Positions 55,674 through 64,000 of a stretch of 64,000 nt of DNA are shown in pieces. A model generated the notes under the pieces. The model saw only the letters and a program-made list of their open reading frames with translations, was not told where the DNA came from and did no database searches. Numbering within the stretch: position 1 is the stretch's first letter; every line of letters starts with the position of its first letter. A program made the position numbers and the translations under genes. The DNA comes from Rhodocyclaceae bacterium (GTDB lineage: Bacteria > Pseudomonadota > Gammaproteobacteria > Burkholderiales > Ga0077523), in NCBI GenBank assembly GCA_020248405.1, contig JADCHQ010000006.1, positions 248,001 to 312,000 of the forward strand, written 5' to 3'.

Positions 55674-56690
55674 ATGGTGTCAGGTGGTTTCGGCGTCGCC
55701 AACGCTGGCGTCCGGGTGGCCGAGGTTTTGGGCAAGCACACCGGGCCTGTTCCGAGCGAGGCCATCAACGATGCCATCGGAAACTCCTTCCTTCCGGGGG
55801 TAAGCGAGGCACTGAGCGTGGTGGGTCTGGTGGGGAACAGCATCCGGGCCCAAGCCGCGAGCGACCGGGCAGACGCCATGAGGCGGAACCTGCCGAGTAC
55901 GTCCAGTTCTCTCCCCACACACATCATCAGGCGCGGCGCGCGTGAGCAGGATGACGAGCGTAAGGCCAGAGACACCGCCGCCGGGCTCAGCGGCGCACAG
56001 GTTGCTCTCACCACAGCAGGCTTGGGGATGGGGCCCGCAACGCCCTGGGGCGTGGCCGCACTGGCCTCAGCGACGGCACTCGCGGTGCCCAAGGCGCTGC
56101 TGTCGGCCTATCGCTTCGTGCGGAAGCGATGGACCGAGGACAACGCCTCTGTCCATGCCCAGCAACTGCTGTTCGCGGCCCAGTCGGAGGATCCCGGCGT
56201 CATCCGCATGCTGCAAGAGATGAATGTACCCATCACCGATCCTGAAGACCCCAACAAGGGGCTCGAGGACGAAGCGGTGTGGGACGAAGTGCTGGCGCGC
56301 CTGGTGGACGCCATGCCCCGTGACACCGAGCTGTATCCCGACGGCGGCTCCGGTATGCCTGGCGAGTCCGTCGACATTACAGAGCGCGTCGAGGCGGCCC
56401 TCAAGGCGAACCGGGACGACAGGGGCGCCAGGGACGACAGGTACGTCGGGATCGGGGACAACGCCCCCCACAACACCAGTGGCAATGCCACGCATATGGT
56501 CAACCCCCTCCGCCAGGACGCCGCGGCGCAACCGGTCCAGCCAAGGGAGGAAACCGGCCCCGGTACGCGGTCGAGTCCCCTCCAGCCGCCTTCAGCCATT
56601 GCATCCCATTCAACGGACATCCAGGAGTATGTGCGGTCGCAACCCCTTTCCCGCCCGGCCTCGCCACCGCTGGAGGTGGAGGAGGCCTGA
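55674..56690 (+). CDS. Cargo/effector-like protein, C-terminal part, unknown function
   Basis: A 338-residue product in the same reading frame as the preceding ORF. It has two Gly/Ala-rich hydrophobic stretches, around residues 1-60 (VSGGFGVANAGVRVAEVLG, LSVVGLVGNSI) and 105-150 (VALTTAGLGMGPATPWGVAALASATALAVPKALLSAY), joined by a charged linker (REQDDERKARDTAAG). An alpha-helical part (ASVHAQQLLFAAQ) and a disordered acidic/Pro-rich C-terminus follow. This hydrophobic-linker-hydrophobic layout is common in proteins carrying the repeat seen upstream. I do not recognise an enzymatic domain. If the upstream TGA is read through or an artefact, this is the C-terminal half of a ~515-residue protein. 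Confidence 0.6.
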   Translation: MVSGGFGVANAGVRVAEVLGKHTGPVPSEAINDAIGNSFLPGVSEALSVVGLVGNSIRAQAASDRADAMRRNLPSTSSSLPTHIIRRGAREQDDERKARDTAAGLSGAQVALTTAGLGMGPATPWGVAALASATALAVPKALLSAYRFVRKRWTEDNASVHAQQLLFAAQSEDPGVIRMLQEMNVPITDPEDPNKGLEDEAVWDEVLARLVDAMPRDTELYPDGGSGMPGESVDITERVEAALKANRDDRGARDDRYVGIGDNAPHNTSGNATHMVNPLRQDAAAQPVQPREETGPGTRSSPLQPPSAIASHSTDIQEYVRSQPLSRPASPPLEVEEA

Positions 56691-56843
56691 CCCCCTCCTT
56701 CGCCGGCTGGAACCACTGCGGACTGGGCCGTGGCTGAGGCGGCGGTCCTGGGTGCAAGGAAACGGCGCCCCTTCCCGGCTGTGCGAGGACTTGAACCCTC
56801 CCAATACCGGCCCACGATGCCTGGGCGAAGGCGCCCCGACCGG

Positions 56844-57605
56844 CTACTGCGCCACCCAGCCGCCGTCGCTCAGCACGTCGGTGCCCGTCATGAAGGCCGC
56901 GCCGTCGGAGCACAGGTACAGCGCCAGCGAGGCGATCTCCTCGGGCGTACCCCAGCGTTTCATGGGTGTTGCGGCCATGAGCTCGGCGTTGCGCTCGGGG
57001 TTGGCGCGCAGCGCCGCGGTGAGCTCGGTGGCGATGAAGCCCGGGCTGATGGCGTTGCAGGTGATGCCCTCCTCCACCAGCTCCTGGGCAAGGGCCTTGG
57101 TGAGCCCCAGCACGCCGTGCTTGGTGGCCGAGTAAACGCCCCGCCCGGCGGTGGATACGTGCCCCATGATGGAGGAGAGGTTGATGATCCTGCCCCAGCC
57201 ATGGCCGCGCATGAGCGGCACCAGGTACTTCACCGGCAGGAAGGTGCCGGTGAGGTTGGTCTCCACCACGGCGCGCCACTCCTCGAGGGTGAAGTCCACC
57301 ACGTTCTTGCGGATCGCGGTTCCGGCGCTGTTGACGAGGACGTGCACGCTCGCGAATTCACGCCGCGCGAAGTCGGCCAGGGCGATCACCGAAGCCTCCT
57401 CGCGCACGTCGCAAACGGCCGTTTCGCAGCGCGCGCCCGTGCGGCGCACGCGCTCGGCGGCCGCGGGCAGCAGCGCGGCGTCGCGGTCGGCCAGCAGCAG
57501 CGCCGCGCCGTGGGCGCCCAGGGCCTCGGCGGTGGCGAGGCCGATGCCGCGGGCACCGCCGGTGATGACGGCCACGCGGCCGTCGAGCTTGGGGGAGATG
57601 GTCAT
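56844..57605 (-). CDS. SDR family oxidoreductase
   Basis: A 253-residue short-chain dehydrogenase/reductase. The nucleotide motif is ITGGARGIG and the catalytic set is NSAG, a Ser in LSSIMG, and YSATK. The C-terminal GTDVLSDGGWV is typical of FabG-type enzymes. It probably oxidises a hydroxyl of an acid or CoA ester. It is the last gene of the liv operon (10 bp after livK), which suggests a catabolic enzyme for the imported compound. Confidence 0.88.
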   Translation of the reverse strand: MTISPKLDGRVAVITGGARGIGLATAEALGAHGAALLLADRDAALLPAAAERVRRTGARCETAVCDVREEASVIALADFARREFASVHVLVNSAGTAIRKNVVDFTLEEWRAVVETNLTGTFLPVKYLVPLMRGHGWGRIINLSSIMGHVSTAGRGVYSATKHGVLGLTKALAQELVEEGITCNAISPGFIATELTAALRANPERNAELMAATPMKRWGTPEEIASLALYLCSDGAAFMTGTDVLSDGGWVAQ

Positions 57606-57615
57606 GGGTTATCCC

Positions 57616-58812
57616 TCAGCGTCCGGACAGCAATTCGCCGAAGGGCACCCAGCGCTTGCCGTCGAAGCGGCCGAGCTGCATCTCGCCGAAGGTGGCGAAA
57701 TCGCTGGCCGTGGTGTTCACGCGGATGCCCGGGATGACCACGGGAATCTGCACATCCTTGAGGCTCGCCGCCTGCTTCATGACGTTCTCGCGGGTGAGGT
57801 CGTCACCGCAGGCCTTGAGGATCTCGGTGAGCAGCCACGCCGCCGCGTAGGCATTGACGTGGAACTGGTCGTTCGGGTCGGCGCCCTTGTTGTACTTCTG
57901 CATCCACTCGCCCCAGGCCTTCATGCCGGCCAGCTTCGAGGCCTCGGGGTCAGTGGGATCCACCAGGTACAGGGCGGTGATCAGGCCCGTGGCCTTGTCC
58001 AGCCCGGCGGGTTGCAGCACGGCGCCCACCGACGCCGACACCACCGTGAGGTAATGAGTGGGCTTCCAGCCCAGGTCGCCCACCTTGCGGATCGCCTGGG
58101 CGGCGAACTTCGGGGTGGCGAAGGTGAGCAGTACGTCCGCGCCGCTGCCGCGCAGGTCCACCACCTGCGAATCCACGGTGGGATCGCTCACCTCGTAGGA
58201 CACCTCGCGCACGATCATGGACGCCTTGGCCCCCAGGCCGCTTTTCAGTCCGACGACGTAGTCCTTGCCGAAATCGTCGTTCTGGTAGAGCACGGCGATC
58301 TTCGCGTTGGGCGCGGTCTTGAGGATGTGCTGGGCGTAGATGCGCGCCTCCACCTGGTAGCTCGGGTTGAAGCCCATGGTCCAGGGGTAGTTCTTCGGAT
58401 CGGCCCACTTGCTGGCGCCGGTGGCGATGAGCACGTGCGGCACCTTCCTGGCATTCACGTACTTGTGGATCGCCGAGTTGGTGGGCGTGCCCAGGCTCTG
58501 GAACAGCAACAGCACGTTCTCCTGCTCCACCAAGCGGCGCGTCTGCTCCACCGTGCGCGCCGGGTTGTAGCCGTCGTCCAGGGAGATGAAGTTGATCTTC
58601 CGCCCGTTGATGCCGCCTTGCTCGTTGACCATGTCGAAGAAGGCCTTCTGCGACTTGCCGATCACGCCGTAGGCCGAAGCAGGGCCGCTGTAGGGCATGG
58701 TCTGGCCGATGCGGATCTCGGCGTCGGACACGCCGGGGCCGTACTTCTTCTGGGCATGGGCAGGCAGCGCGGTGGCCAAGGCCGCCACCGCCAGTGCGAG
58801 GATGCGGATCAT
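57616..58812 (-). CDS. ABC transporter substrate-binding protein (LivK-like)
   Basis: A 398-residue periplasmic binding protein of the branched-chain amino-acid type (peripla_BP_6). It has a signal peptide (MIRILALAVAALATALPAHA), then IRIGQTMPYSGPASAYG and later SLGTPTNSAIHKYVN, both of the family type. The ligand may be an amino acid, a urea-like compound or an aromatic acid. It follows livM by 90 bp within the same operon. Confidence 0.9.
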   Translation of the reverse strand: MIRILALAVAALATALPAHAQKKYGPGVSDAEIRIGQTMPYSGPASAYGVIGKSQKAFFDMVNEQGGINGRKINFISLDDGYNPARTVEQTRRLVEQENVLLLFQSLGTPTNSAIHKYVNARKVPHVLIATGASKWADPKNYPWTMGFNPSYQVEARIYAQHILKTAPNAKIAVLYQNDDFGKDYVVGLKSGLGAKASMIVREVSYEVSDPTVDSQVVDLRGSGADVLLTFATPKFAAQAIRKVGDLGWKPTHYLTVVSASVGAVLQPAGLDKATGLITALYLVDPTDPEASKLAGMKAWGEWMQKYNKGADPNDQFHVNAYAAAWLLTEILKACGDDLTRENVMKQAASLKDVQIPVVIPGIRVNTTASDFATFGEMQLGRFDGKRWVPFGELLSGR

Positions 58813-58902
58813 GGGAGTCCTCCTTGAGGTCGCGGCGGCGGGCAGCGCCGCTGTGCTCGGGGACTATACCGTAGGCCCGCGCCGCGCCCTGGGTGCGCGC
58901 CC

Positions 58903-59922
58903 TCAGGCCCCCGGCCCGGCGCCGCCGCGCGAACGGATGCGCCGCAGCACCAGCGCCCAGGCCCGCGGCAGCATCCACGCCACGCCGCCGGGCATGAGGT
59001 ACACCAGCACCAGCAGGATGGCGCCGTAGATGGCCCAGGGCGCCGACTTGGAAATCTCGTCGGCCCAGTTGGGCAGGTACACGATGAACAGCGCGCCCCA
59101 GAGGGCGCCGGAGACCGTGGCCAGCCCGCCCACCGTGATGCCCACCAGAAAGCTGATGGAGAGAAATGGCAGGAAGCTGTCGGGTGCCACGAACTGCACG
59201 GCGATGGCGCCCAAGGCGCCGCCCACGCCGGTGTAGAGCGCGCTCACGCCGAAGGCGGTGGTCTTGTAGAGCGAGCCGTTGATGCCCATGGATTCCGCCG
59301 CCAGCGGATGATCGCGCAGCGCCACCAGCGCCCGCCCCACACGCCCGCGCAGCAGGTTCCAGGCCGCCAGGAACAGCAGCGCCGCCACAGCGAGGGTGAA
59401 CAGGTACAGCCACTGGTCCTGGCTGAGGGGCAGGCCCGCCGGCGCATCGGGCTTCATGATGACGATGCCCTGCACCCCGCCGGTGAAATCTTCCAGCTTG
59501 CGGTACTTGAGGATCTGCGGTGTGGCCACCGCCAGCGCGAAGGTGGCGAGCGCCAGGTAGTGCCCCTGCAGGCGCAGCGCCGGCAGCCCGAAGGCGAAGC
59601 CGAAACAAAAACACACCGCACCCGCCGCCGGCAGCGTGGCCCAGTAGGGCACGCCCCAACGATCCATAAGGATGGCGGCGGTGTATGCGCCGATGGCGAA
59701 GAAGGCGCCATGGCCCAGGGAAATCTGGCCGTTGTAGCCGGTGAGGATGTTCAGGCCCAGCAGCACCACCGCGTAGATCACCGCCTGGGTGAGCTGGAAG
59801 GTGCGGTAGTCGCTCAACACGAAGGGCAGCACGCACAGCACCGCCAGCAGCAGCACCACCATTGCCGCCCGCCCGAGGGTGGGCTCCAGGGGCGCGGGCG
59901 CGATTTTCGGCAGCAGCGGCAT
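58903..59922 (-). CDS. livM: Branched-chain amino-acid ABC permease LivM
   Basis: A 339-residue inner-membrane permease with about ten hydrophobic segments. It has LGLNILTGYNGQISLGHGAFFAIGAY, the LivM EAA-like segment, and VGGLATVSGALWGALF. The start at 59922 is chosen by family length; an open frame runs further upstream. It is the fourth gene of livG-livF-livH-livM-livK-SDR, 8 bp after livH. Confidence 0.93.
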   Translation of the reverse strand: MPLLPKIAPAPLEPTLGRAAMVVLLLAVLCVLPFVLSDYRTFQLTQAVIYAVVLLGLNILTGYNGQISLGHGAFFAIGAYTAAILMDRWGVPYWATLPAAGAVCFCFGFAFGLPALRLQGHYLALATFALAVATPQILKYRKLEDFTGGVQGIVIMKPDAPAGLPLSQDQWLYLFTLAVAALLFLAAWNLLRGRVGRALVALRDHPLAAESMGINGSLYKTTAFGVSALYTGVGGALGAIAVQFVAPDSFLPFLSISFLVGITVGGLATVSGALWGALFIVYLPNWADEISKSAPWAIYGAILLVLVYLMPGGVAWMLPRAWALVLRRIRSRGGAGPGA

Positions 59923-59930
59923 AGGGCCTC

Positions 59931-60803
59931 CTAGACCCGCGTCACCACCGCGCGGCCGAACAGGCCCGCCGGCTTGAACAGCAGCACACCCAGGATCAGC
60001 ACCAGCGCCACCGTGAGCTTGAGCTCGGTGCCGATCACGTAGGCGCCCATGAGGTTTTCCACCACACCCACCACGAAACCGCCCACCACCGCGCCCAGGG
60101 GGTTGTCGATGCCGCCCAGCAGCGCGGCCGCGAAGGCGTACAGCAGGATGCCCGCCATCATGTTGGGGTCCAGGTACACCACCGGCGCCACCATCATGCC
60201 GGCCACGGCGCCGATGGCCGCCGCCAGCCCCCAGCCCAGCGCCAGCATGCGGCCCACGCGGATGCCCGACAGGCGTGCCGACACGGGATTGAGCGCCGCC
60301 GCGCGCATGGCCAGCCCCAGGGGCGTGAAGCGGAAGAAGGCATACAGCAGCACCAGCACCGCCAGGGTCACCACGATGGAGCCGAATTCGTGGGGCGACA
60401 TGAAGGGGTTGCGCGGCAGCAGCCCCGCGCCGAAGGGGCTGGGGAACACCTTCACCGTGTGGGTGAACACCCAGCCCGCCACGCTGTTGAAGATCACCAG
60501 CAGCGCGATGAAGGTGATCACCACCGTGAGCACCGGCGCCTTTTCCACGGGCCGGATGAGGACGCGCTCGATCAGCATGCCGGCGGCGCAACTGATGCCC
60601 AGCGTGGCGGCGAACGCCACCCAGTAGGGCAGGCCCGCCTGCAGCAGCGTCCAGGCGAGATAGGTGGAGAACATGGCCATCTCGCCCTGGGCGAAATTGA
60701 TGTGGTGGGTGGACTGGTAGATCATCACCAGCGCCAGGGCGAGGCTGGCGTAGATGCCGCCGGCGGCGAGGCCCGACACCAGCTGATGCAGGAAGGCTTC
60801 CAT
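59931..60803 (-). CDS. livH: Branched-chain amino-acid ABC permease LivH
   Basis: A 290-residue inner-membrane permease. The start MEAFLHQLVSGLAAGGIYASLALAL and HHINFAQGEMAMFSTYLA match LivH, and GGIDNPLGAVVGGFVVG matches the family's cytoplasmic loop. With LivM it forms the membrane channel. It is 3 bp after livF. Confidence 0.94.
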   Translation of the reverse strand: MEAFLHQLVSGLAAGGIYASLALALVMIYQSTHHINFAQGEMAMFSTYLAWTLLQAGLPYWVAFAATLGISCAAGMLIERVLIRPVEKAPVLTVVITFIALLVIFNSVAGWVFTHTVKVFPSPFGAGLLPRNPFMSPHEFGSIVVTLAVLVLLYAFFRFTPLGLAMRAAALNPVSARLSGIRVGRMLALGWGLAAAIGAVAGMMVAPVVYLDPNMMAGILLYAFAAALLGGIDNPLGAVVGGFVVGVVENLMGAYVIGTELKLTVALVLILGVLLFKPAGLFGRAVVTRV

Positions 60804-60806
60804 CGC

Positions 60807-61520
<714 letters not shown>

Positions 61521-61524
61521 GGGC

Positions 61525-62283
61525 TCAGCTTCCCAGGTAGGCGCGGATCACTTCCGGATCGCGCTGCACCTCGGCGGGCAGGCCATCGGCAATCTTGCGG
61601 CCGAAGTCCAGCGCCACCACCTGGTCGGACACCCGCATCACCAGGTTCATGTGGTGCTCCACCAGCAGCACGGTGAGCGCCAGGCGCTCCCGCAGCCGCA
61701 CGATCAGGCCCATCAGCCCGTCCACCTCCTCGTGGTTGAGCCCGGCGGCCGGCTCGTCCAGCAGCAGCAGCCGCGGCCGCGCCACCAGCGCCCGGGCCAG
61801 CTCCACGCGCTTGCAGGTGCCGAAGGGCAGGTCCGACACGCGCCGGTGGGCCACCGGCCCCAGGTCCAGCAACTCCACGAGCTCCTCGGCGCCGCGCCGC
61901 GCCCGTGCCTCTTCGCGCCGCACCAGCGGCAGCCGCAGGGCCGCGGCCAGGAAGCCGCCGCGGGTGGTGGCGTGGCTGCCCACCAGCACGTTGTCCAGCA
62001 CGCTCATGGAGCGAAACAGCGCCAGGTTCTGGAAGGTGCGCCCCACGCCCAGGCCGGCCACTCGGTGGCGCGGCACCTCGGCGAGGCTGCGGCCGTCGAA
62101 CTCGATGCGGCCGCGCTCGAAGCGGTACAGCCGCGACAGGCAATTGAACAGCGTGGTCTTGCCGGCGCCGTTGGGCCCGATCAGGCCGCAGATGCGCCCC
62201 GCCTCGATATGAAAGCTCACCCCGTCCAGCGCCACGATGCCGCCGAACCTCACGGTGAGATCACTCACGCTCAACAAGGGCAT
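61525..62283 (-). CDS. livG: Branched-chain amino-acid ABC ATPase LivG
   Basis: A 252-residue ABC ATPase. The Walker A is GPNGAGKTT (36-44), the Walker B is LLLLDEPAAGLNHEE, and the LivG-specific segment GRTFQNLALFRSMSVLDNV follows. The signature is LPFGTCKRVELARAL. It is the first gene of the six-gene operon; the open frame extends further upstream, but the family start is at 62283. Confidence 0.95.
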   Translation of the reverse strand: MPLLSVSDLTVRFGGIVALDGVSFHIEAGRICGLIGPNGAGKTTLFNCLSRLYRFERGRIEFDGRSLAEVPRHRVAGLGVGRTFQNLALFRSMSVLDNVLVGSHATTRGGFLAAALRLPLVRREEARARRGAEELVELLDLGPVAHRRVSDLPFGTCKRVELARALVARPRLLLLDEPAAGLNHEEVDGLMGLIVRLRERLALTVLLVEHHMNLVMRVSDQVVALDFGRKIADGLPAEVQRDPEVIRAYLGS

Positions 62284-62502
62284 GGTCTGGCGGCGGCGTT
62301 GCGAAGGGTGGGTGGCTGGAGAGGTTACCAAGGGCCGGCACGCACCGGCTGGCGCGCTGGGCACGGCGCCGAGGGATGGTGACACACGGCAAGCGCGCGG
62401 CGCAATGCGCTTCGCGTCAGCGGCTTCGTGGCGCCGCCGCCAAGTTGCGCTGTCGAGGCGCGCGCCGCCTTCGCGGCGGACGGGGACAAGTGATCCTGCC
62501 CC

Positions 62503-63465
62503 TCAGCGGCCAAGCCCCTGCCGCTGCGCGAGCACGGCGTCGAGACTGGGGTTGTTGGCCGCGGCGCCCGCCACGAATACGATGGGCAGGGTCCCGCTCA
62601 TCACCTGATTTATCTCCGGCACCTGCGCCGCCTGGACATTGCCGAAGGACACGTCCTGGACCCGTTCCACGGGGATTCCGCGCGCCGCAAGATCCGTGGC
62701 CAGCCGGTCGGCCCGCAGGGACGCTTCCCGGGAGCAGTTGCGAGTGGCCACCACGTACACGGTAGCAGCATCGTGCCCGGTGGCCATGGGCAAGGTGCGA
62801 AATGGCGTCGAGTCCGCCGCCACGGGCCGCGTTGCCCATATCCCGTCCGCGTCCGCCCTCCGGGCGGACGACAGCCGGCTGTGGTCGAGACCCATGACCA
62901 CCGCCAGGACCAGGACCCCCACGCCACCCAGCCCAAGGATGCCGAAGGCACGGCGGTACTGCCGCTCGTTGTTGCGCCGGTCGTAGTGATCCGCCAAGGC
63001 CACCAGGGCGGCAGCGGCCAGCAGCAGGTTGGCGCACAGCATCACCCAGAGACCAGCACCGCCCACCAGCACGCCAGCGCCTTTGCCGCCGACGATGGGA
63101 ATCTCGCCCTTGGCCAGGCCCAGCGCACTAAAGCCGACCAAGCCCGCAGCCCAAAACAGCGCCGCGAACCGCTCCAGTGCGGACAGGTGGTTGGGGGTGT
63201 AGTCGGCGCCGTCGCGCAACCCGGTGCCCGTGGCCTGCACCGGCGGCAGCGCACGCCCCCTGGCGGCCAGCGTCGCCGCCTCGGCGAGCCGGGGGAAGCG
63301 GCGCAGCGGCCACAACCGCTTCTGGCCCGCCACACGCACCGCCGCGTTCAGCGGAATGACGTTTCGATGCACGAAGGCAACCGCCTCCACGGGCGAGAAC
63401 GGACCGTGCGTTTCGCCCCGGAAGACCACCTCGAACCGGGTTGCCGGCGGCGCGGGAGCCATCAT
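62503..63465 (-). CDS. Membrane protein with GYF_2-like N-terminal domain, unknown function
   Basis: A 320-residue protein. Residues ~5-60 (FEVVFRGETHGPFSPVEAVAFV) resemble GYF_2 domains. Three to four hydrophobic segments follow (FWAAGLVGFSALGLA, LLLAAAALVALA, GVGVLVLAVVMGL), and then a soluble C-terminal domain with one Cys. The start at 63465 is chosen because the GYF-like segment begins there; a longer frame reaches 63639. The role is unknown. A 219-bp gap without a gene separates it from livG. Confidence 0.62.
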   Translation of the reverse strand: MMAPAPPATRFEVVFRGETHGPFSPVEAVAFVHRNVIPLNAAVRVAGQKRLWPLRRFPRLAEAATLAARGRALPPVQATGTGLRDGADYTPNHLSALERFAALFWAAGLVGFSALGLAKGEIPIVGGKGAGVLVGGAGLWVMLCANLLLAAAALVALADHYDRRNNERQYRRAFGILGLGGVGVLVLAVVMGLDHSRLSSARRADADGIWATRPVAADSTPFRTLPMATGHDAATVYVVATRNCSREASLRADRLATDLAARGIPVERVQDVSFGNVQAAQVPEINQVMSGTLPIVFVAGAAANNPSLDAVLAQRQGLGR

Positions 63466-63514
63466 CGCCGGTGATCCCCGGGACGCACCGCGCATCGGGA
63501 TGGCAGGGGAGCGC

Positions 63515-64000
63515 TCAACCCAACCGCCCTTCCTGCACGGCGTGGCAGGCAACCACCCGGCCCCGCCCATCGACCCACAGGGCCGGCGGCTCCGCGCGGC
63601 AGCGGGCATCGGCCCACGGGCAGCGCGGGTGGAAGGCACAGCCGGCGGGCGGGTCGATAGGGTTGGGCACTTCGCCGCCCACGGGCGTGCGGGCGCGGCC
63701 GGTCATGGCCAGGTCGGGCACGGCGTCGAGCAGCAGGCGCGTGTACGGGTGCGCGGGCCGCGACAGCACGGCGTCGCGCGGGCCGAACTCCACGATGCGG
63801 CCCAGGTACATGACGCCGATGTCGTCGGCCACATATTCCACCACCGCCAGGTTGTGGGATATGAAAAGGCAGGTGAGCCCGAGGCGCGTTTGCAGATCCG
63901 CCAGCAGGTTGAGCACCTGGGCCTGCACGGAGACATCCAGCGCCGAGGTGGGTTCGTCGCACACCAGGAACTGCGGCGCGGACGACAGCGCCCGGGCGAT
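63515..64000 (-). CDS. Oligopeptide/dipeptide ABC transporter ATPase, C-terminal part (5' end outside window)
   Basis: The last ~161 codons of an Opp/Dpp-type ATPase. The Walker B is CDEPTSALDVSVQAQVLNLL, the switch His is in FISHNLAVVEYVADD, and the C-terminal oligo_HPY domain has the Cys pattern GCAFHPRCPWADARC, which in this group binds a cluster. The visible part ends at a stop at 63515. The remaining N-terminus and the partner genes lie beyond the window edge. Confidence 0.9.
   Translation of the reverse strand: MARALSSAPQFLVCDEPTSALDVSVQAQVLNLLADLQTRLGLTCLFISHNLAVVEYVADDIGVMYLGRIVEFGPRDAVLSRPAHPYTRLLLDAVPDLAMTGRARTPVGGEVPNPIDPPAGCAFHPRCPWADARCRAEPPALWVDGRGRVVACHAVQEGRLG

Noticed and set aside
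56783..56803. tRNA T-arm-like sequence on the minus strand (GGTTCAAGTCCTC)
   Set aside because: The stem pairs only four bases with an eight-base loop and no acceptor, D-arm or CCA is nearby, so it is not a tRNA. It might be a remnant of an attachment site, but this cannot be shown.

Overview
The window looks like a 64 kb piece of a high-GC betaproteobacterial chromosome. The evidence is gene content and order (ribF-ileS-lspA-ispH, xseB-ispA-dxs, argD/argF/argG, rpsT, ppnP, yajQ, folE2), the very high third-position GC, many GTG/TTG starts with 4-bp stop/start overlaps, and a betaproteobacterial-type proteasome homologue. No species can be assigned from the sequence alone. The genes suggest an aerobic or facultative heterotroph with CoA-ester catabolism, branched-chain amino-acid type ABC uptake, molybdenum hydroxylases and copper handling.

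Layout. 1-1.4 kb: 3' end of mog, then an orphan phage-type endolysin next to AT-richer DNA (phage remnant or domesticated lysin). 1.4-5.65 kb: a minus-strand operon of N-acyl-D-amino-acid deacylase, class III CoA-transferase and an MFS transporter. 5.8-11.4 kb: small secreted proteins, YqhA-like membrane protein, a c-type cytochrome, an enolase-superfamily enzyme, tRNA-Thr(CGT), a divergent pair of crotonase-fold genes and a Fur/Irr-like regulator. 11.4-18.2 kb: housekeeping block murJ / ribF-ileS-lspA-ispH. 18.3-24.3 kb: rpsT with clear promoter and terminator, then arginine biosynthesis genes argD, argF, a MORN-repeat protein and argG, followed by ppnP, the proteasome-like Ntn hydrolase and yajQ. 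24.4-27.6 kb: GATase-lrgA-lrgB, a divergent retropepsin-like protease whose start codon overlaps that of the GATase, and folE2. 27.7-30.7 kb: xseB-ispA-dxs.

31-40.2 kb: Rieske oxygenase, EamA transporter, SpoIIAA-rhodanese fusion, DUF2784, Nudix hydrolase, an orphan PulE/GspE-type ATPase and a translationally coupled MASE1-PAS-GGDEF-EAL protein. 40.2-48.5 kb: CoxE-like VWA protein with a MoxR ATPase, hydroxypyruvate isomerase-like protein, a second EamA transporter, an IorAB-type molybdenum hydroxylase with a strong terminator, and a HisD-family dehydrogenase. 48.8-52.8 kb: a metal (probably copper) resistance cluster: Spy/ZraP-like protein, multicopper oxidase, TolC-like lipoprotein and a Cys/His-rich exported protein. 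53-56.7 kb: a Ser/Thr-kinase-HDOD fusion and a two-part gene resembling cargo/effector proteins of extracellular contractile injection systems, split by a single in-frame TGA. 56.8-62.3 kb: livG-livF-livH-livM-livK plus an SDR, one minus-strand operon. 62.5-64 kb: an unknown membrane protein and the 3' end of an oligopeptide ABC ATPase gene.

The most unusual items are the split eCIS-cargo-like gene at 55.1-56.7 kb, the kinase-HDOD fusion beside it, the proteasome homologue at 23.2 kb, the orphan endolysin at 0.6 kb, the tandem 11-bp repeats upstream of the Rieske oxygenase, and the shared CATG start of two divergent genes at 26.1 kb. No CRISPR array, rRNA, insertion sequence or complete prophage was seen.
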